Below, piece after piece: positions 7,965 through 18,416 of a stretch of DNA of 37,438 bases. The translations under genes were made by a program, and so were the position numbers. The DNA comes from Planctomycetaceae bacterium (GTDB lineage: Bacteria; Planctomycetota; Planctomycetia; Pirellulales; Pirellulaceae). The notes under the pieces were generated by a model. That model ran no database searches, was not told where the DNA came from, and saw only the letters and a list, made by a program, of their open reading frames with translations. Location of the stretch: assembly GCA_003233175.1 (NCBI GenBank), contig QIKY01000239.1:1-37438 (forward strand), in the 5' to 3' direction. Numbering within the stretch: the first letter of the stretch is position 1; every line of letters starts with the position of its first letter.

Positions 7965-9440
7965 TCAAGCAAACAGCTTCGTCACGGGAAAGCCCTTGAC
8001 CAATTCACGCGGCTGGTTCAGGTGGTTGTACATCAGCGTGGCGGGGTCGATGCCGAAGGCGTGGTAAATGGTGGCCAGCAATTCGGTCGGATGCACGGGG
8101 TCTGACACCGGACCGGAACCGGTTTTGTCCGACTCGCCATGGATGTAGCCGCGCCGCACGCCGGCGCCGGCCAAGAAGGCGGTGTAACAATAAGGCCAAT
8201 GATCTCGGCCGTCGGCGCTGTTGTCGTTGCCGGAGGTGCTCACGCCCAATTCAGGGCTGCGGCCGAATTCGCCAATCGCGACCAGCAGCGTGTCGTCGAG
8301 CATGCCGCGGTCGTCCATATCGGAAACCAAGGCCGCGAGGCCGGTGTCGAGCATTGGCGCCGACTGATTCTTCATGCGGTTGGTGAGCCCTTTATGGACG
8401 TCCCAGGAGTGGTTGTCGGAGTTCGCGACCTTGGGCCAAACCACTTCCACCACCTGCGTGCCGGCTTCCAGCAAACGCCGCGACAACAACAAACTCTGGC
8501 CGAAGGTGTTGCGGCCGTAACGATCGCGCATGGCGGCTGGTTCTTGATCGAGGGAGAAGGCGTCTCGGGCGCGGCCGGACGTGACTAGGTCGAGCGCGCG
8601 GTCGTAATATTCGTTCAAGTTGTACGACTTCACCGCTTTCTCAACTTGCGGCATGCCGCTGTTGATCACATTTCGCAAACGCGCCCGACGGCGCAAGCGG
8701 CCGGCGTACACGTCGTCGCGCATTTTCAAATCGTCGATACGAACATTTTCCATTTTGTTCATGTTCATATCGTCGCCTTCGGGATACAAATAATAAGGAT
8801 CGTACGCCCGGCCGAGGAAACCGGCCGTGCCCGCCTTACCAACAACATTGCTCTCCTGCAACGGACGCGGCAACATCACGAACGGCAACATGGGAACCTT
8901 CGACGGTTTGAGCCGCACCAGGTTCGAGCCGAAGTTGGGGAAATCTTTGGGGGTGGGCGGCTCCAGCTGGCCCGAAGGGCTGACGCGGTCGGTCGTGTAG
9001 CCGGTCAGCATTTGGTAGATCGCGGCGGTGTGGTTGAACAAGCCCTTGGGCGTGTAGCTCATCGATCGAATGAGTGTGAACTTATCGTTTTGCTGGGCCA
9101 GCTTGGGCAGCAACTCCGTGAATTGGACGCCCGGCACTTTCGTTTGGATATTGGAAAACGGGCTCTTCACGTTGGAGGGAACATCGGTTTTAGGATCCCA
9201 CAAATCAAGATGGCTCGGTCCGCCTTGAAGAAACATCAAGATGATGTTCTTGGCCTTGCCAAAGCCCGGGCCGCCGCCCGCCGAGACGCCTTCCTTGGCC
9301 ATGGCCGCTTTCGATTCCAACAGCGAGCCGAGGCTCATTCCCAACATGGCGGAGCCGCCCACACGCAACAGTTCGCGCCGCGTGACGCCAAGGCCGCTGT
9401 CGCAGACGTCTTTACCGGCTTGTCCTGGAATGATGAGCAT
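7965..9440 (-). CDS. Tat-exported DUF1501 protein (module 2)
   Basis: A 491-aa protein beginning with a twin-arginine signal ([10 protein letters not shown], residues 20-29, then a hydrophobic stretch to about residue 48). The DUF1501 (PF07394) landmarks are all present: [15 protein letters not shown] near residue 70, [30 protein letters not shown], and H-A-F-G-I-D-P near the end. The family is thought to share the alkaline phosphatase fold, but its reaction is not established. A GAGGAGAA Shine-Dalgarno precedes ATG 9440. It lies 88 nt downstream of the giant DUF1549/DUF1553 gene, the usual pairing, so the two are probably co-transcribed and work together in the periplasm. Unlike the other two DUF1501 proteins here, it has a longer N-terminus before the RR. 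Confidence 0.92.
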   Translation of the reverse strand: MLIIPGQAGKDVCDSGLGVTRRELLRVGGSAMLGMSLGSLLESKAAMAKEGVSAGGGPGFGKAKNIILMFLQGGPSHLDLWDPKTDVPSNVKSPFSNIQTKVPGVQFTELLPKLAQQNDKFTLIRSMSYTPKGLFNHTAAIYQMLTGYTTDRVSPSGQLEPPTPKDFPNFGSNLVRLKPSKVPMLPFVMLPRPLQESNVVGKAGTAGFLGRAYDPYYLYPEGDDMNMNKMENVRIDDLKMRDDVYAGRLRRRARLRNVINSGMPQVEKAVKSYNLNEYYDRALDLVTSGRARDAFSLDQEPAAMRDRYGRNTFGQSLLLSRRLLEAGTQVVEVVWPKVANSDNHSWDVHKGLTNRMKNQSAPMLDTGLAALVSDMDDRGMLDDTLLVAIGEFGRSPELGVSTSGNDNSADGRDHWPYCYTAFLAGAGVRRGYIHGESDKTGSGPVSDPVHPTELLATIYHAFGIDPATLMYNHLNQPRELVKGFPVTKLFA

Positions 9441-9528
9441 AATCGTTTCTCCTCACGGCAACGCGGTCAAACGTTTCGGTGTAAGAATCTGAAAGGGGTG
9501 TTTTGTAAACGTCCGTGGAATGGTTCGG

Positions 9529-12500
9529 CTACCGGTTGAACAAGAATGCGGGGCTGTTGATCAAGGCCCAGGTCATGTCTTGGGCGCCGGTGAGGCGTAG
9601 TTTTTCCAATTGCTTTTTGCTCAAGACGACGTCCTTCTGCAATCGCGCGAGTTGCGGGTCGATCGGCAGCGGCTTGCTGGCCAGAGCCAAGGCGTCTTGC
9701 CGCTGCTTCAACTGCGGATCCACCGCGCGGGGCTGCTTGCTCTGGGCGAGCGCTTCACGCAGTTTCTTCAATTGCGTGTCGACGCCCCGGAAGTATTCCG
9801 CCAAGGCGGCAACTTGTTTATTGTCTCGCTGATCGGCCGCGACGGCAAGTATTTTCGTGATTTGCTCCGGCGTTTGGTCGAGCAACGTGGGGCCGGGCGT
9901 GGTGGAAACCGAAATTCGGAAGCGGCCGATGGAATGCTCGCCCGACGAGAAAGTATGGTTGAGCAGGAACGTGAGCACCGCGCCGCCTTCGGCGCCGACC
10001 GGCGCGGCGGTGTCGAAACAAGCCACATGGTTCTTGCCGAATTGCGGAGCAATCGCCCAACCGTTGCCCGAAGGTTGGACCACGCCATCGATCGCGGTGG
10101 CAATAGCATAGCCGGCCTGACTAAAGTCGGCTTGCGCGTTTTCCAAACCCACCTTGGCGGATTTCTTCGGCTCGCTTTTAGGCGCCGCCCACAGTTCAAA
10201 GTCGCACAAGACGAAATTGCCGTCCTTGGCGCGGCCGGGGCCTTTCTTGGGTTGTTTGTCGTCGGCCAGAACTTCCAGCCGCACGGCGCGAATTCCGGTT
10301 AGGTCGGTGTCCGCGACGAACTTGTACACGCCCAGTCCATTGGAACTCCGAGCGGTTACGGAGAGGTCGTCCTGCTTGGCGAGGGTGGTCGCACTGGTGG
10401 AAGAGAGCTCTTTGGGCGCCAGCGGAATCCACTGCGTTTGACGATCTTTGCGAGCCTCCCAGGCGGTGAGCTTTTGCGGCAGCGCGGCTTCGTACGTTTG
10501 CAGCGCGGCTTCGGCGGCGGCGACTTTTTCCGCTTGCTGTTTATCAAGCGCCGCTTCACGCGGCGCGATCTCCTTTTGGTAGGCTTCCAGGGCAGCCTTC
10601 GACTTTGCGATGGCGGCCTGCCGTTTGGCTTCCTGCTTCGCCACCTCATCGGCAATGCTCGCCTTGAACGCTTCCATTTGAGCCACCAGGGCCTGATGCT
10701 CCAGCGGTATTTCCTTGAACAACGCCTCGCCGATCTTGATTTCCTTGGGCGTCGCGGGACGACTCAGAATACGCAGAAACAGTTCGTTGACTAACTGCGC
10801 GTTGTCAATTTTTTCAGCCGCCAGTTTGGCGACGCCATTTTCAGGATCGCTGATCACATCGCCTAGCGTGGGGCCAGTGACCAGCGCCATGATCGGTCCA
10901 AACTGCATACCGGTGGCGCGTTCGCATTCGCAGGAGCTTTCTCGCGGCGGACGGCCAAACACCGCCAGGAAGCCGTTGACTTCCTTGATGCCCGAATCGG
11001 GCAACTGTTCGGCGTTCGTGCCTGCCGGCACGCCCTTGAATTTGAACGGCGTTCCGGTCGCTTGGTGCAACGCGTCGAACAACACTTCGGCCGGCAGACG
11101 CCGCGCCCGGGCGTGAGAATAATTGAGCGTGTCGTCGGCGTTCCAGCGGTTCGATTCGATCGACATCTGGTAGGTGCGCGACTTACAAATCAGGCGGACA
11201 AGCTTCTGCACGTCGAACCCGCCGGCGATAAACTCCTCGGTCAGACGCTTGAGCAACGCGGCGTTCGTGGCCGGATTCCCAGCGCGAATGTCGTCAATCG
11301 GTTCGATAAAGCCGACGCCCGTCAGATAAGCCCAAACTCGGTTCGCATAGCTGCGAGCGAAATAGGCGTTATCGGGCGAGATCACCCAACGCGCCAAAAT
11401 CTCCCTGCGAGGCGCGTTGACCGACGCCACGAAGTGACTCTTGAAAGGAAACTGCGGCGGTGTCACGGCGCCCGTGCGTTCGTGCGTGACATCGCCTGTT
11501 TTCTTCTCATACACTTCTTCATACAGTGGTTTGGCGCCCTCGACCGCGCTGCCGCCGATCACGCGTTTACCACTTTCGGGATCTTTTTTCAGGCCAAACT
11601 GAGCGAAGTAGGCGGCGGTTTGGTAGTAGTTGTCTTGCCGCCAGCGTTCGAACGGGTGGTCGTGGCATTTGTTGCAACTGAAACGCATCGCCAAAAAGAG
11701 ATGCGTCGTATTCTCCATGGCCTCTTCAGCCGTGCGGTGAATCTTGTAGTACGATGCTTCGGGATGTTCCCGATTCGATCCTGAAGCGGTCAAAATGCTA
11801 TACACGAACTGATCGTAGGGCGTATTGGACTCGATTTGGCGCCGAATCCAATCGTGAAAAGACTTGGCGCCTTCGGGCCCCAGATATTTCCGATTGACCT
11901 GCAACAGATCGGCCCATTTGTTCGTCCAATGGTCGACATACGCAGGGTTGCCGATCAGGCGGTCGATCACTTCGTCTCGTTTGACTTTCGATTCGCGGGC
12001 GTCGCCCAGGAATTGGCGCACGTCTTCGGCAGTGGGCGCCCGGCCGGTTAAATCGAGATACACGCGGCGTAAAAAATCGGCGTCGGTGCATAACTCCGAC
12101 GGCAACGTTTTGGTCCGTAAAAGTTTCTCCGCCACGAGTTCATCAATAAAATTGTTCGCCGGCGGGTCGGTCCAGACAAATTCGCTACGGTCTCCCATGA
12201 CGGCCAAGGTGGTGGCGGCATATTGGCCTTCGTACCTTGCCAGCACGGCTGCTTCGCCGCGTCGCAAGGCGGAAATCAAGCCGGAATTATTCGCTTCGGC
12301 AACTTCCGTATTACCACTCGCGATATTCGCTTCGGCCGTTACATCGCGCGATGAGCCATCGGAATAGGTTGCCACGACACGAAATTGCTGCTTGGCGTCT
12401 TCTCGTTGCACGATCGGGTTCTTCGGGAAAATTTTGATCGACGCGACCTTCGGCGAAGCCCGATCCAACTTGGCGCCATCGGCAATCCACTTCCGCACGA

Positions 12501-14652
12501 CTTCATAATACGGCGTATTCTTCTTGAGCACCTGCCCGCCGCTGTGCGGCACGGCCGCTGCGGCCTTGAGCAACATCAGGCTATCTTCGGGCGAGGCTAG
12601 GTTCACGCGGCGGAAGGCGAGGTCGTCTGTGAAGGTTCGAACATCGAATTCGGCGCTGTTGCCGCGAAGTGAAAGCTTCAAGGCGCCCTTGCCCTTGTTG
12701 GCGCCGTGGCACAACCCGGAATTACAGCCGACCTTCGCCAAAATTGGGGCTACGTCGCGAATGAAGTAAGGATGATACTCCGCTTCGGCGCCGCTTACCG
12801 TGGCGGCGGCTTGGGCCGATTTCCCCGCCAAGGAGAACGTGATGGCGGCTTTGCCGTCCGACCGCACATACGCCAGCCCGGTCGGAGAAACCAACACCGC
12901 GTCGCCGACAATGGCGACCTCCGCCAAACGCGTGACATCGAGCGAATCGCCCGATTCCGTTTGCGCCGTGACGAGAAACTGCACGGTGTCGTAAGGATGG
13001 TCGAACGAAATATTCGCCGGCGCGACGCTTAACGAAACGATTGCAACGCCCTCGGGAAGCGGGTCTTCGGCGAGGATGTTATCGTCTTCTTCCCGCAGCA
13101 CCGGCCGCGTGCTGGAGGCGGCTTGTTGTGCGGCGTCGAGCGGCACCGGCACGAATTCTTTCAAGAGTTTGCCATTGGCGGCGTCGAACAGACGCACCTT
13201 GCCGTCGGCGCCGGCCACCGCCACGGCCTTTCCATCAGGCTGGAAGGCCACGGCATACAGGCCGCTTTGCTCGATTTTGGCTTCGGCCACCACTTGAACG
13301 CTCTTACTTTGATGCTCCGCCAGACGCTTCTTTTCCTCCGCAGAGCGTTGCGCCGTGCGTTTCATTACGATCGCCAGTACATCTTTGGGCAGATCGGCCT
13401 CCAATTCAAACGAACTGATTTTTAACTCGCCATGGCCGTCCAGACTACTGACCGCCGCCACACGCCCGCCATCGGGGCTAAAGGCCACGCCATACACGCG
13501 GCCGGCAAGTTTGGGAAGTTTTCGGATCAGGTTGGCGTCGTCGCCGATGACGCGTTTCGACTTGCGGAACACGCTGTAAACCTTCGGTTGTCCGTCGGCG
13601 CCGCCAACCACGATTGCATCGGAGCGAGGATGCCTTGCCACGCTCAAAATGCCGCCCTTTAATGCGCCGGGCGTGATCGAGGTGATGTTATCGATGAAAC
13701 GCTGCGTGGCGACTTCCGTCAGCTTGGCGGTGCGGTCGCGTCCAACGGAAATCAAGTGTTTGCCGTCCAGCGAAAAAACGGTGTCTAGCGGCCAATCGTT
13801 GTGGGCGCCTTGGAACAAGACCTGCTTACCGGTTTCGGCGTCGATGGCGCGAACGGAGTCGTCGGTGCAGCCGAACGACACCAGCTTGCCATCGGGCGAC
13901 CAATTCGCGCCGAATACGGTGTCGTAGGTGACGGAATGGGAAAGCTTGAGTTCATGGGTGGCGACATCCCAGATTTGCACCTCTCCCATGCGGGCGGGCA
14001 GTCCGCCGGTGACGGCGAGTAACTTTCCGTCGGGAGAAAATCGGACCGATTCAATTCTGGCCGACATGCCCACCAGCCGCGCAGCCAAACCGGAGCCATC
14101 GGCTTTGTGCAACAGCACTTCGTGAAAACCGGCCACCGCCAGCCATTTGCCATCGGGCGAATAATCGAGTGAGGTAATCACCGGCGCCAGCGAATAACTT
14201 GGCGGGTGCTCTTGGTCGTAAACCGCTTGTGCGTTGGCGGGGGTGTCGTCGAGGGCGCCGTCGGCGATCCACTGTTTGATTCTCGCGATGTCGCGCTGCG
14301 GGAGCGCGTCTTTCCCTTTGGGCATTTCGGCTTCGCCATCGGCCGGAATGATCATTTCGAGCAAGTAGCTCTCGTCGGGATTCCCCGCCACGATGGCCGG
14401 CGTTTCGCTTTCACCGCCTTGCAGCAACGCCGCGAACGATGTCATCACGTATTCGCCCTGCGGTTTGGCCGGCTGGTGGCAGCCGTTGCAGTGGGCCTGG
14501 AAAATGGGGCGAATCTGCTCGTAATAACTGACTCCCGACTTGCTCTTCGCGGGTGATTTCTCAGGCGTTTCTTCCGCGATGGAAAAAGTAGCTGAAAGCA
14601 CGATCAACAGCAGGCCGCTGGCAGTCCGAAAAAACAGTTTCGACAACATCAT
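9529..14652 (-). CDS. giant PSCyt1-WD40-Big2-DUF1549-DUF1553 exported protein (module 2)
   Basis: About 1707 aa. Layout: signal peptide (1-26); PSCyt1 domain with haem motif C55-NG-C58-H59 (about 43-140); WD40-like propeller with repeated SPDGK blades (about 150-510); Big2-like domain (about 535-625); a second cytochrome-like block with C-N-S-G-L-C-H-G near 643-650; another Big2-like domain (about 740-820); PSCyt2/DUF1549 (about 825-1050) with C-NK-C-HDH near 993; PSD1/DUF1553 (about 1060-1310). An insertion of about 370 residues then separates this from the usual family ending (DMTWALINSPAFLFNR, 1692-1707). The insertion has an Ala/Lys/Glu coiled coil (about 1320-1402), a beta-rich domain (about 1407-1590) and a threefold 20-aa repeat. 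Two ATG codons are adjacent; the second (14649) is better spaced from AGAGGTG. First gene of a pair with DUF1501. Function unknown. Confidence 0.9.
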   Translation of the reverse strand: MMLSKLFFRTASGLLLIVLSATFSIAEETPEKSPAKSKSGVSYYEQIRPIFQAHCNGCHQPAKPQGEYVMTSFAALLQGGESETPAIVAGNPDESYLLEMIIPADGEAEMPKGKDALPQRDIARIKQWIADGALDDTPANAQAVYDQEHPPSYSLAPVITSLDYSPDGKWLAVAGFHEVLLHKADGSGLAARLVGMSARIESVRFSPDGKLLAVTGGLPARMGEVQIWDVATHELKLSHSVTYDTVFGANWSPDGKLVSFGCTDDSVRAIDAETGKQVLFQGAHNDWPLDTVFSLDGKHLISVGRDRTAKLTEVATQRFIDNITSITPGALKGGILSVARHPRSDAIVVGGADGQPKVYSVFRKSKRVIGDDANLIRKLPKLAGRVYGVAFSPDGGRVAAVSSLDGHGELKISSFELEADLPKDVLAIVMKRTAQRSAEEKKRLAEHQSKSVQVVAEAKIEQSGLYAVAFQPDGKAVAVAGADGKVRLFDAANGKLLKEFVPVPLDAAQQAASSTRPVLREEDDNILAEDPLPEGVAIVSLSVAPANISFDHPYDTVQFLVTAQTESGDSLDVTRLAEVAIVGDAVLVSPTGLAYVRSDGKAAITFSLAGKSAQAAATVSGAEAEYHPYFIRDVAPILAKVGCNSGLCHGANKGKGALKLSLRGNSAEFDVRTFTDDLAFRRVNLASPEDSLMLLKAAAAVPHSGGQVLKKNTPYYEVVRKWIADGAKLDRASPKVASIKIFPKNPIVQREDAKQQFRVVATYSDGSSRDVTAEANIASGNTEVAEANNSGLISALRRGEAAVLARYEGQYAATTLAVMGDRSEFVWTDPPANNFIDELVAEKLLRTKTLPSELCTDADFLRRVYLDLTGRAPTAEDVRQFLGDARESKVKRDEVIDRLIGNPAYVDHWTNKWADLLQVNRKYLGPEGAKSFHDWIRRQIESNTPYDQFVYSILTASGSNREHPEASYYKIHRTAEEAMENTTHLFLAMRFSCNKCHDHPFERWRQDNYYQTAAYFAQFGLKKDPESGKRVIGGSAVEGAKPLYEEVYEKKTGDVTHERTGAVTPPQFPFKSHFVASVNAPRREILARWVISPDNAYFARSYANRVWAYLTGVGFIEPIDDIRAGNPATNAALLKRLTEEFIAGGFDVQKLVRLICKSRTYQMSIESNRWNADDTLNYSHARARRLPAEVLFDALHQATGTPFKFKGVPAGTNAEQLPDSGIKEVNGFLAVFGRPPRESSCECERATGMQFGPIMALVTGPTLGDVISDPENGVAKLAAEKIDNAQLVNELFLRILSRPATPKEIKIGEALFKEIPLEHQALVAQMEAFKASIADEVAKQEAKRQAAIAKSKAALEAYQKEIAPREAALDKQQAEKVAAAEAALQTYEAALPQKLTAWEARKDRQTQWIPLAPKELSSTSATTLAKQDDLSVTARSSNGLGVYKFVADTDLTGIRAVRLEVLADDKQPKKGPGRAKDGNFVLCDFELWAAPKSEPKKSAKVGLENAQADFSQAGYAIATAIDGVVQPSGNGWAIAPQFGKNHVACFDTAAPVGAEGGAVLTFLLNHTFSSGEHSIGRFRISVSTTPGPTLLDQTPEQITKILAVAADQRDNKQVAALAEYFRGVDTQLKKLREALAQSKQPRAVDPQLKQRQDALALASKPLPIDPQLARLQKDVVLSKKQLEKLRLTGAQDMTWALINSPAFLFNR
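9604..9783 (-). repeat. 60-bp (20-aa) repeat, three copies, within giant gene
   Basis: Three consecutive 20-residue units each start (V/I)D(T/P)QL and continue with a Lys/Arg/Leu-rich helix ending near a proline. They end about 24 residues before the stop. The units are diverged, so this is an old internal duplication, probably forming helical hairpins. Confidence 0.75.
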
Positions 14653-15116
14653 GACACCTCTAAACGAGTAGTGCGCTGTGTTTCTTCCGCAACGACTGAT
14701 GTTCAGGCGGGCGGCTTTTCATTCGTATAGCAGCAAAAAGCAGGCAGGACGCCACGGCCGTATCCATGCTCTGGACGTTTGTGCGTCTTGTCTCTCCCTG
14801 AGTAGAGCCCCCCTGAATATAGCGAGGGCGCTTCGCACATGGGCAAGAAAAATAGACGCGACACCGGGGAATGCGTAGTGTTGGCGGGGTGGGCGAGTTC
14901 ATCGAACAAAAACACATTGATCGTCGCAAAAGCAACTTCGTAAACCACGAGATTGTGCTTAGTGTCGTTTATACGATTAACGTTCGACCCTTTCTGGATT
15001 TTACTGGGCCCCCAGGTGAATACAAGCGCCGAGTTCCAAAATCCTCTAGAGCAACTTCGTGAAAACTTGTTTTTTTTAACAGTAATTTCTGGATCGATGC
15101 TTATTCACTGGCCCGG
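14653..15116. other. 464-nt intergenic stretch, likely promoter region of giant gene
   Basis: No gene is supported here. It lies between the stop of the propeller gene and the start of the giant gene, both on the minus strand, and is richer in A and T than its surroundings. GCAACTTCG occurs at 14932-14940 and 15051-15059 (CGAAGTTGC in the sense of the downstream gene); near copies stand upstream of two other minus-strand genes (18514-18522, 28144-28152). No convincing sigma-70 -35/-10 pair was found. Confidence 0.4.
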
Positions 15117-18100
15117 TCAGTTGCTCGGCAGCGAGATGGGCGTTTCACCCGACCAAGCCCCTGATTCGGGCAGGTGGTACATCGAAAAAGAGGTTTGCAA
15201 AGGATAGTTGCAGACGCAGCCGCTGGAAAAACAGGGGACATTCAACAAGCCGCCGGCGGCGACCAAGCTGTTGCTGCAGCCGCTGCGCAGGTTTCGCAAA
15301 CTGTGCTCTTCCTGTTTTTCCAAATCGATGTAGGTAGCGCACTTGGCTCGTAAAAATAATAAATTCTGGTTGCCGACGGTGTAGTTGCAACCGCCGGTTC
15401 GGCGAAACAACGGCGCTTTGCTCAGCAGTTTTCCACTGGTAACGTCGAAACGATGGCCGGCCTGATTGATGTAAGAATCGCTATTCAGAATGATCGGCTG
15501 CATTCCGGCCGATTTCGACGCCCAAACTTCCTCCCCCGTGGCGGCGTTGAAGGCGTGAATTTCGTGCAACTTGCCCGACAGAACCAATCCATTCTCTTCG
15601 TTGAAGGCCACCCAATCGTCGTAGGGTCGGATCGCCAACGGCCCCCGGCCGGTCATGGCCCGATACCCATAGCCGAACGTTTTTTTCCAAACGACCTTCC
15701 CTGTTCGCGAGTGGATCGCGATGGTTGTGGAGGGAAAGGTTTCCGGAGCGCTGCCGCGACGGTTCATTTTGTCGGCTTCCAGCGGCGCGAGTGAGTCGAC
15801 GCAAAACACCATGCCGCCGCCGATGGCGATGGCATGCAAATTGAACCGTTTTTCGGCGATGTGGGTCCAGAGTTGTTTCCCCGTTCGGCGGTCGAAAGCG
15901 ACGAGAATTTTGGCGTCCCACAAACCCGATTCAATCGAAGGGTGGCTGTGCCCGGCTGGCAAGTCGTAGCCGATGCCAACGAGCAGAAGTTCGTCGGTGG
16001 CGCGCACCGCCACCGCGCCGGGTTGCCGCCCCGGTTCGATTTCGACATCGCATTTGAAACTCGTTTTCAGTTCTCCGCTGGCTGGGTCGAGCACGTCGCA
16101 CTTCAAGCCGCTGGCGACATAGACCGCCTCCGGCAGTGAGGCGAAACGCACCAGCGAGACGCCCGTGTCTCGCCGCCATAACAGGCGCCCGGTGTAAATA
16201 TCGATGGCCGTGAGCTGTTCGGCGCGATCATCGAAGGCGAACAATCGGCCCTGGGCGACTTGCGGCTTCACGCCGCGGCCGTAGTCTTTGTACTTTTGAA
16301 AGCCGTGGTCTGGTCCGTCGCCATACCAGAGCAGCGCCAGCGGCGCCTTGACGCGCCGATCAGCCGAGAAATAAGTGCGCGCCGCATTGCCGGTTTCGTG
16401 TGTCCAATCGGCGGCGCCTGCCGCCGCGCCGGCGCGGCGCAGCACCACGAAGTTTCCTTTCATCTCGACCGTGGCGCCGGCCAACTCCGCGCCGGTGAGT
16501 CGAGATTTTCTCCATGGCCGCTGGGATAAATTCCCGCCACTGGGCAATACGGCCGCGCCGCCGTACGGCCGCAATAGCGAAAACACTTTTGACGGCGGAA
16601 TGTGCATGAGCGGATTGGCGTCGCCGGCGCGCTCCGAAACAATCAGGTTAGCCACGTACGGCGGGAACTGGAACGACGCGGGGTCGCCGAAAAACGTCTC
16701 GACGCGCGTCCCGTACACGCCGGCGCGGGTGTAGTGCGACCGCAACGCATCGATTTTCGTGCGGTCGGCGTCAACCGCGATCACGTGCAGGTCCGACTGT
16801 TGGAGCAGTGCGTCGACCAACGCGCCGGCGTCGAGTCCCAACACCAGGGCGTAACCGCCTTGGTTCGCGCCGGCGGCGGCCAACAAATCGCGAGCAGATT
16901 GTTGCGACGCATCGGTGAGCGGTTCGCTAGGAAGCGGGTGGGTTTTTGTCTCGGCCGCCGCCGCCCCGAAGCAGCAGAGGCGGCCATCGTCCAACACGAC
17001 GAACAGCCGGTCGTCGGCCGCCAGCATACTGATTGGCGCCGCTTCAATCTCCTTTTTCCAAGCCACGCGAGGCGCGAGTGGTTTTTTTTCGGCTGATGCG
17101 TTGGCCGCGCCGCTCGGCTGGGGAATATCGACCGCGAACAACGTTTTGCCGACATGCGTATAGAGCCGGTTGCCGGCCTTGATCGTGACTTGCGTCGGTT
17201 GCGCGGCCGGCTTGGCCAGGACCGGTTTGGCCAGGAAATGGCGCTCCCACACCGGCGGCAGATCCCAACGAGCGGGGTGGATCGTTTGCTGGCCAACCTT
17301 TTTGTCGTACAAGGTCGTTTTCGGCCGGGCGAGATCGTAAGCGTACAGAAATCCTTTTTCAACTCCCAACGCGACATTCCCATCGAACACCGACCGGTAG
17401 TCGCAAGCCGGAAGGAACTTGTAACCGTCAAACGGTCCTTCAAAGAGGTCGCGTTTACTACTATTCCAGGCGGCGGGGGCGTCTTTCCCGGCCGCCACCC
17501 AGCGATTCCCCACTTCGCGGCCATCTTGCAAACTGACAACGCCGCGCAGTCCGACAAACAGAAACGGTCCGCCGGCGGTCACGCGTGAATCGCCATTGCG
17601 GTAGCCCTGCACATAGTATTGCAATTGTCCGGTTTGAGGATCGAACCTGGCGGGCATTGATCGGCCGTTGGGCACGACCAATTTGCCATCGACCATGAGG
17701 CAGTAACCCTGCGGCGAGAGCCCTACGTCGTCTAGGCTGTTGTGATCGATGCGAACATCCTGGATGTAGTTCGTATTGCTGTTGGTCCAGCGAATTTTTC
17801 CAGTTTGGGCGTCGACGGCGTGAATGAACACGCCCAGCGTGGGCCAGATGCCCGCGCCGAAATAAACCGTTCCGTTTTCCAACACCGGTCCGCCGCGCAC
17901 CGGCCAATACGAGATCAAACGGTTGTTCCCCAAGTGCCGATAATCCGGCCGATCTTGCGGCGCGCCGCGCACTTTCCAGAGCAACTCCCCGGAGGCGGCT
18001 TGCAGACAATAGAGGAAGCCATCGTCGGAGCCCAGGAAAACACGGTCGTTCCAGGCGACCGGCGCCAATCGGACCGGCCCTTCGCTGTAAAATTTCCAGA

Positions 18101-18416
18101 GTTGCTCGCCCGACCGCGTATCGTACGCCGTCAGGCTTCCATCGACCGACGACCCCACGAACAGCCGCCGGCCAAGCACCACCGGCTCGTAGGATGCGTC
18201 GAATTGCAACCGCGTTTCATTGGGCCAAGCCACGCGGCGAGCGGGCAGCGAGCGAACCCATTGCAGGTGCAAATTCTCCGGCAATGGTTCGCCCACGGCG
18301 CCGCTGCGCGTGGCGTTGGCGCGCCACATTGGCCAGTCGGCGGCGCGGCCATCGTTTGCAACAACCGCGAAACTCGAAAAAACCACCGCCGCGGCGGCTA
18401 GTGTTCTCAACGGCAT
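15117..18416 (-). CDS. PQQ-type beta-propeller protein with embedded methyltransferase-like domain
   Basis: A 1099-aa exported protein (signal peptide about 1-25, ending GRAA before DWPMWRANATRSG). Residues about 28-490 hold PQQ-enzyme-type propeller blades (repeated Y-D-x-x-S/T-G-x-x-L-W patterns such as TRSGEQLWKF and ASGELLWKV). Residues about 500-660 form a separate Rossmann-like segment: A-L-V-L-G-L-D-A-G with Val525-Gly531, then H-V-I-A-V-D-A-D about 20 residues on, then N-L-I-V-S-E, as in SAM-binding methyltransferases. Blades resume from about 670 (GRLLWRR, TGKQLWTH, TGKVVWKK, TGEEVWAS). The tail (about 1000-1099) is Cys-rich (GGCNYTVGNQN, RSGCSNSL, FSSGCVCNYPLQTSF), perhaps disulfide-bonded or metal-binding. 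It lies 198 nt after the DUF1501 gene on the same strand and probably belongs to module 1. AGAGG precedes ATG 18416. Whether the inner domain is active outside the cytoplasm is doubtful. Confidence 0.88.
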   Translation of the reverse strand: MPLRTLAAAAVVFSSFAVVANDGRAADWPMWRANATRSGAVGEPLPENLHLQWVRSLPARRVAWPNETRLQFDASYEPVVLGRRLFVGSSVDGSLTAYDTRSGEQLWKFYSEGPVRLAPVAWNDRVFLGSDDGFLYCLQAASGELLWKVRGAPQDRPDYRHLGNNRLISYWPVRGGPVLENGTVYFGAGIWPTLGVFIHAVDAQTGKIRWTNSNTNYIQDVRIDHNSLDDVGLSPQGYCLMVDGKLVVPNGRSMPARFDPQTGQLQYYVQGYRNGDSRVTAGGPFLFVGLRGVVSLQDGREVGNRWVAAGKDAPAAWNSSKRDLFEGPFDGYKFLPACDYRSVFDGNVALGVEKGFLYAYDLARPKTTLYDKKVGQQTIHPARWDLPPVWERHFLAKPVLAKPAAQPTQVTIKAGNRLYTHVGKTLFAVDIPQPSGAANASAEKKPLAPRVAWKKEIEAAPISMLAADDRLFVVLDDGRLCCFGAAAAETKTHPLPSEPLTDASQQSARDLLAAAGANQGGYALVLGLDAGALVDALLQQSDLHVIAVDADRTKIDALRSHYTRAGVYGTRVETFFGDPASFQFPPYVANLIVSERAGDANPLMHIPPSKVFSLLRPYGGAAVLPSGGNLSQRPWRKSRLTGAELAGATVEMKGNFVVLRRAGAAAGAADWTHETGNAARTYFSADRRVKAPLALLWYGDGPDHGFQKYKDYGRGVKPQVAQGRLFAFDDRAEQLTAIDIYTGRLLWRRDTGVSLVRFASLPEAVYVASGLKCDVLDPASGELKTSFKCDVEIEPGRQPGAVAVRATDELLLVGIGYDLPAGHSHPSIESGLWDAKILVAFDRRTGKQLWTHIAEKRFNLHAIAIGGGMVFCVDSLAPLEADKMNRRGSAPETFPSTTIAIHSRTGKVVWKKTFGYGYRAMTGRGPLAIRPYDDWVAFNEENGLVLSGKLHEIHAFNAATGEEVWASKSAGMQPIILNSDSYINQAGHRFDVTSGKLLSKAPLFRRTGGCNYTVGNQNLLFLRAKCATYIDLEKQEEHSLRNLRSGCSNSLVAAGGLLNVPCFSSGCVCNYPLQTSFSMYHLPESGAWSGETPISLPSN

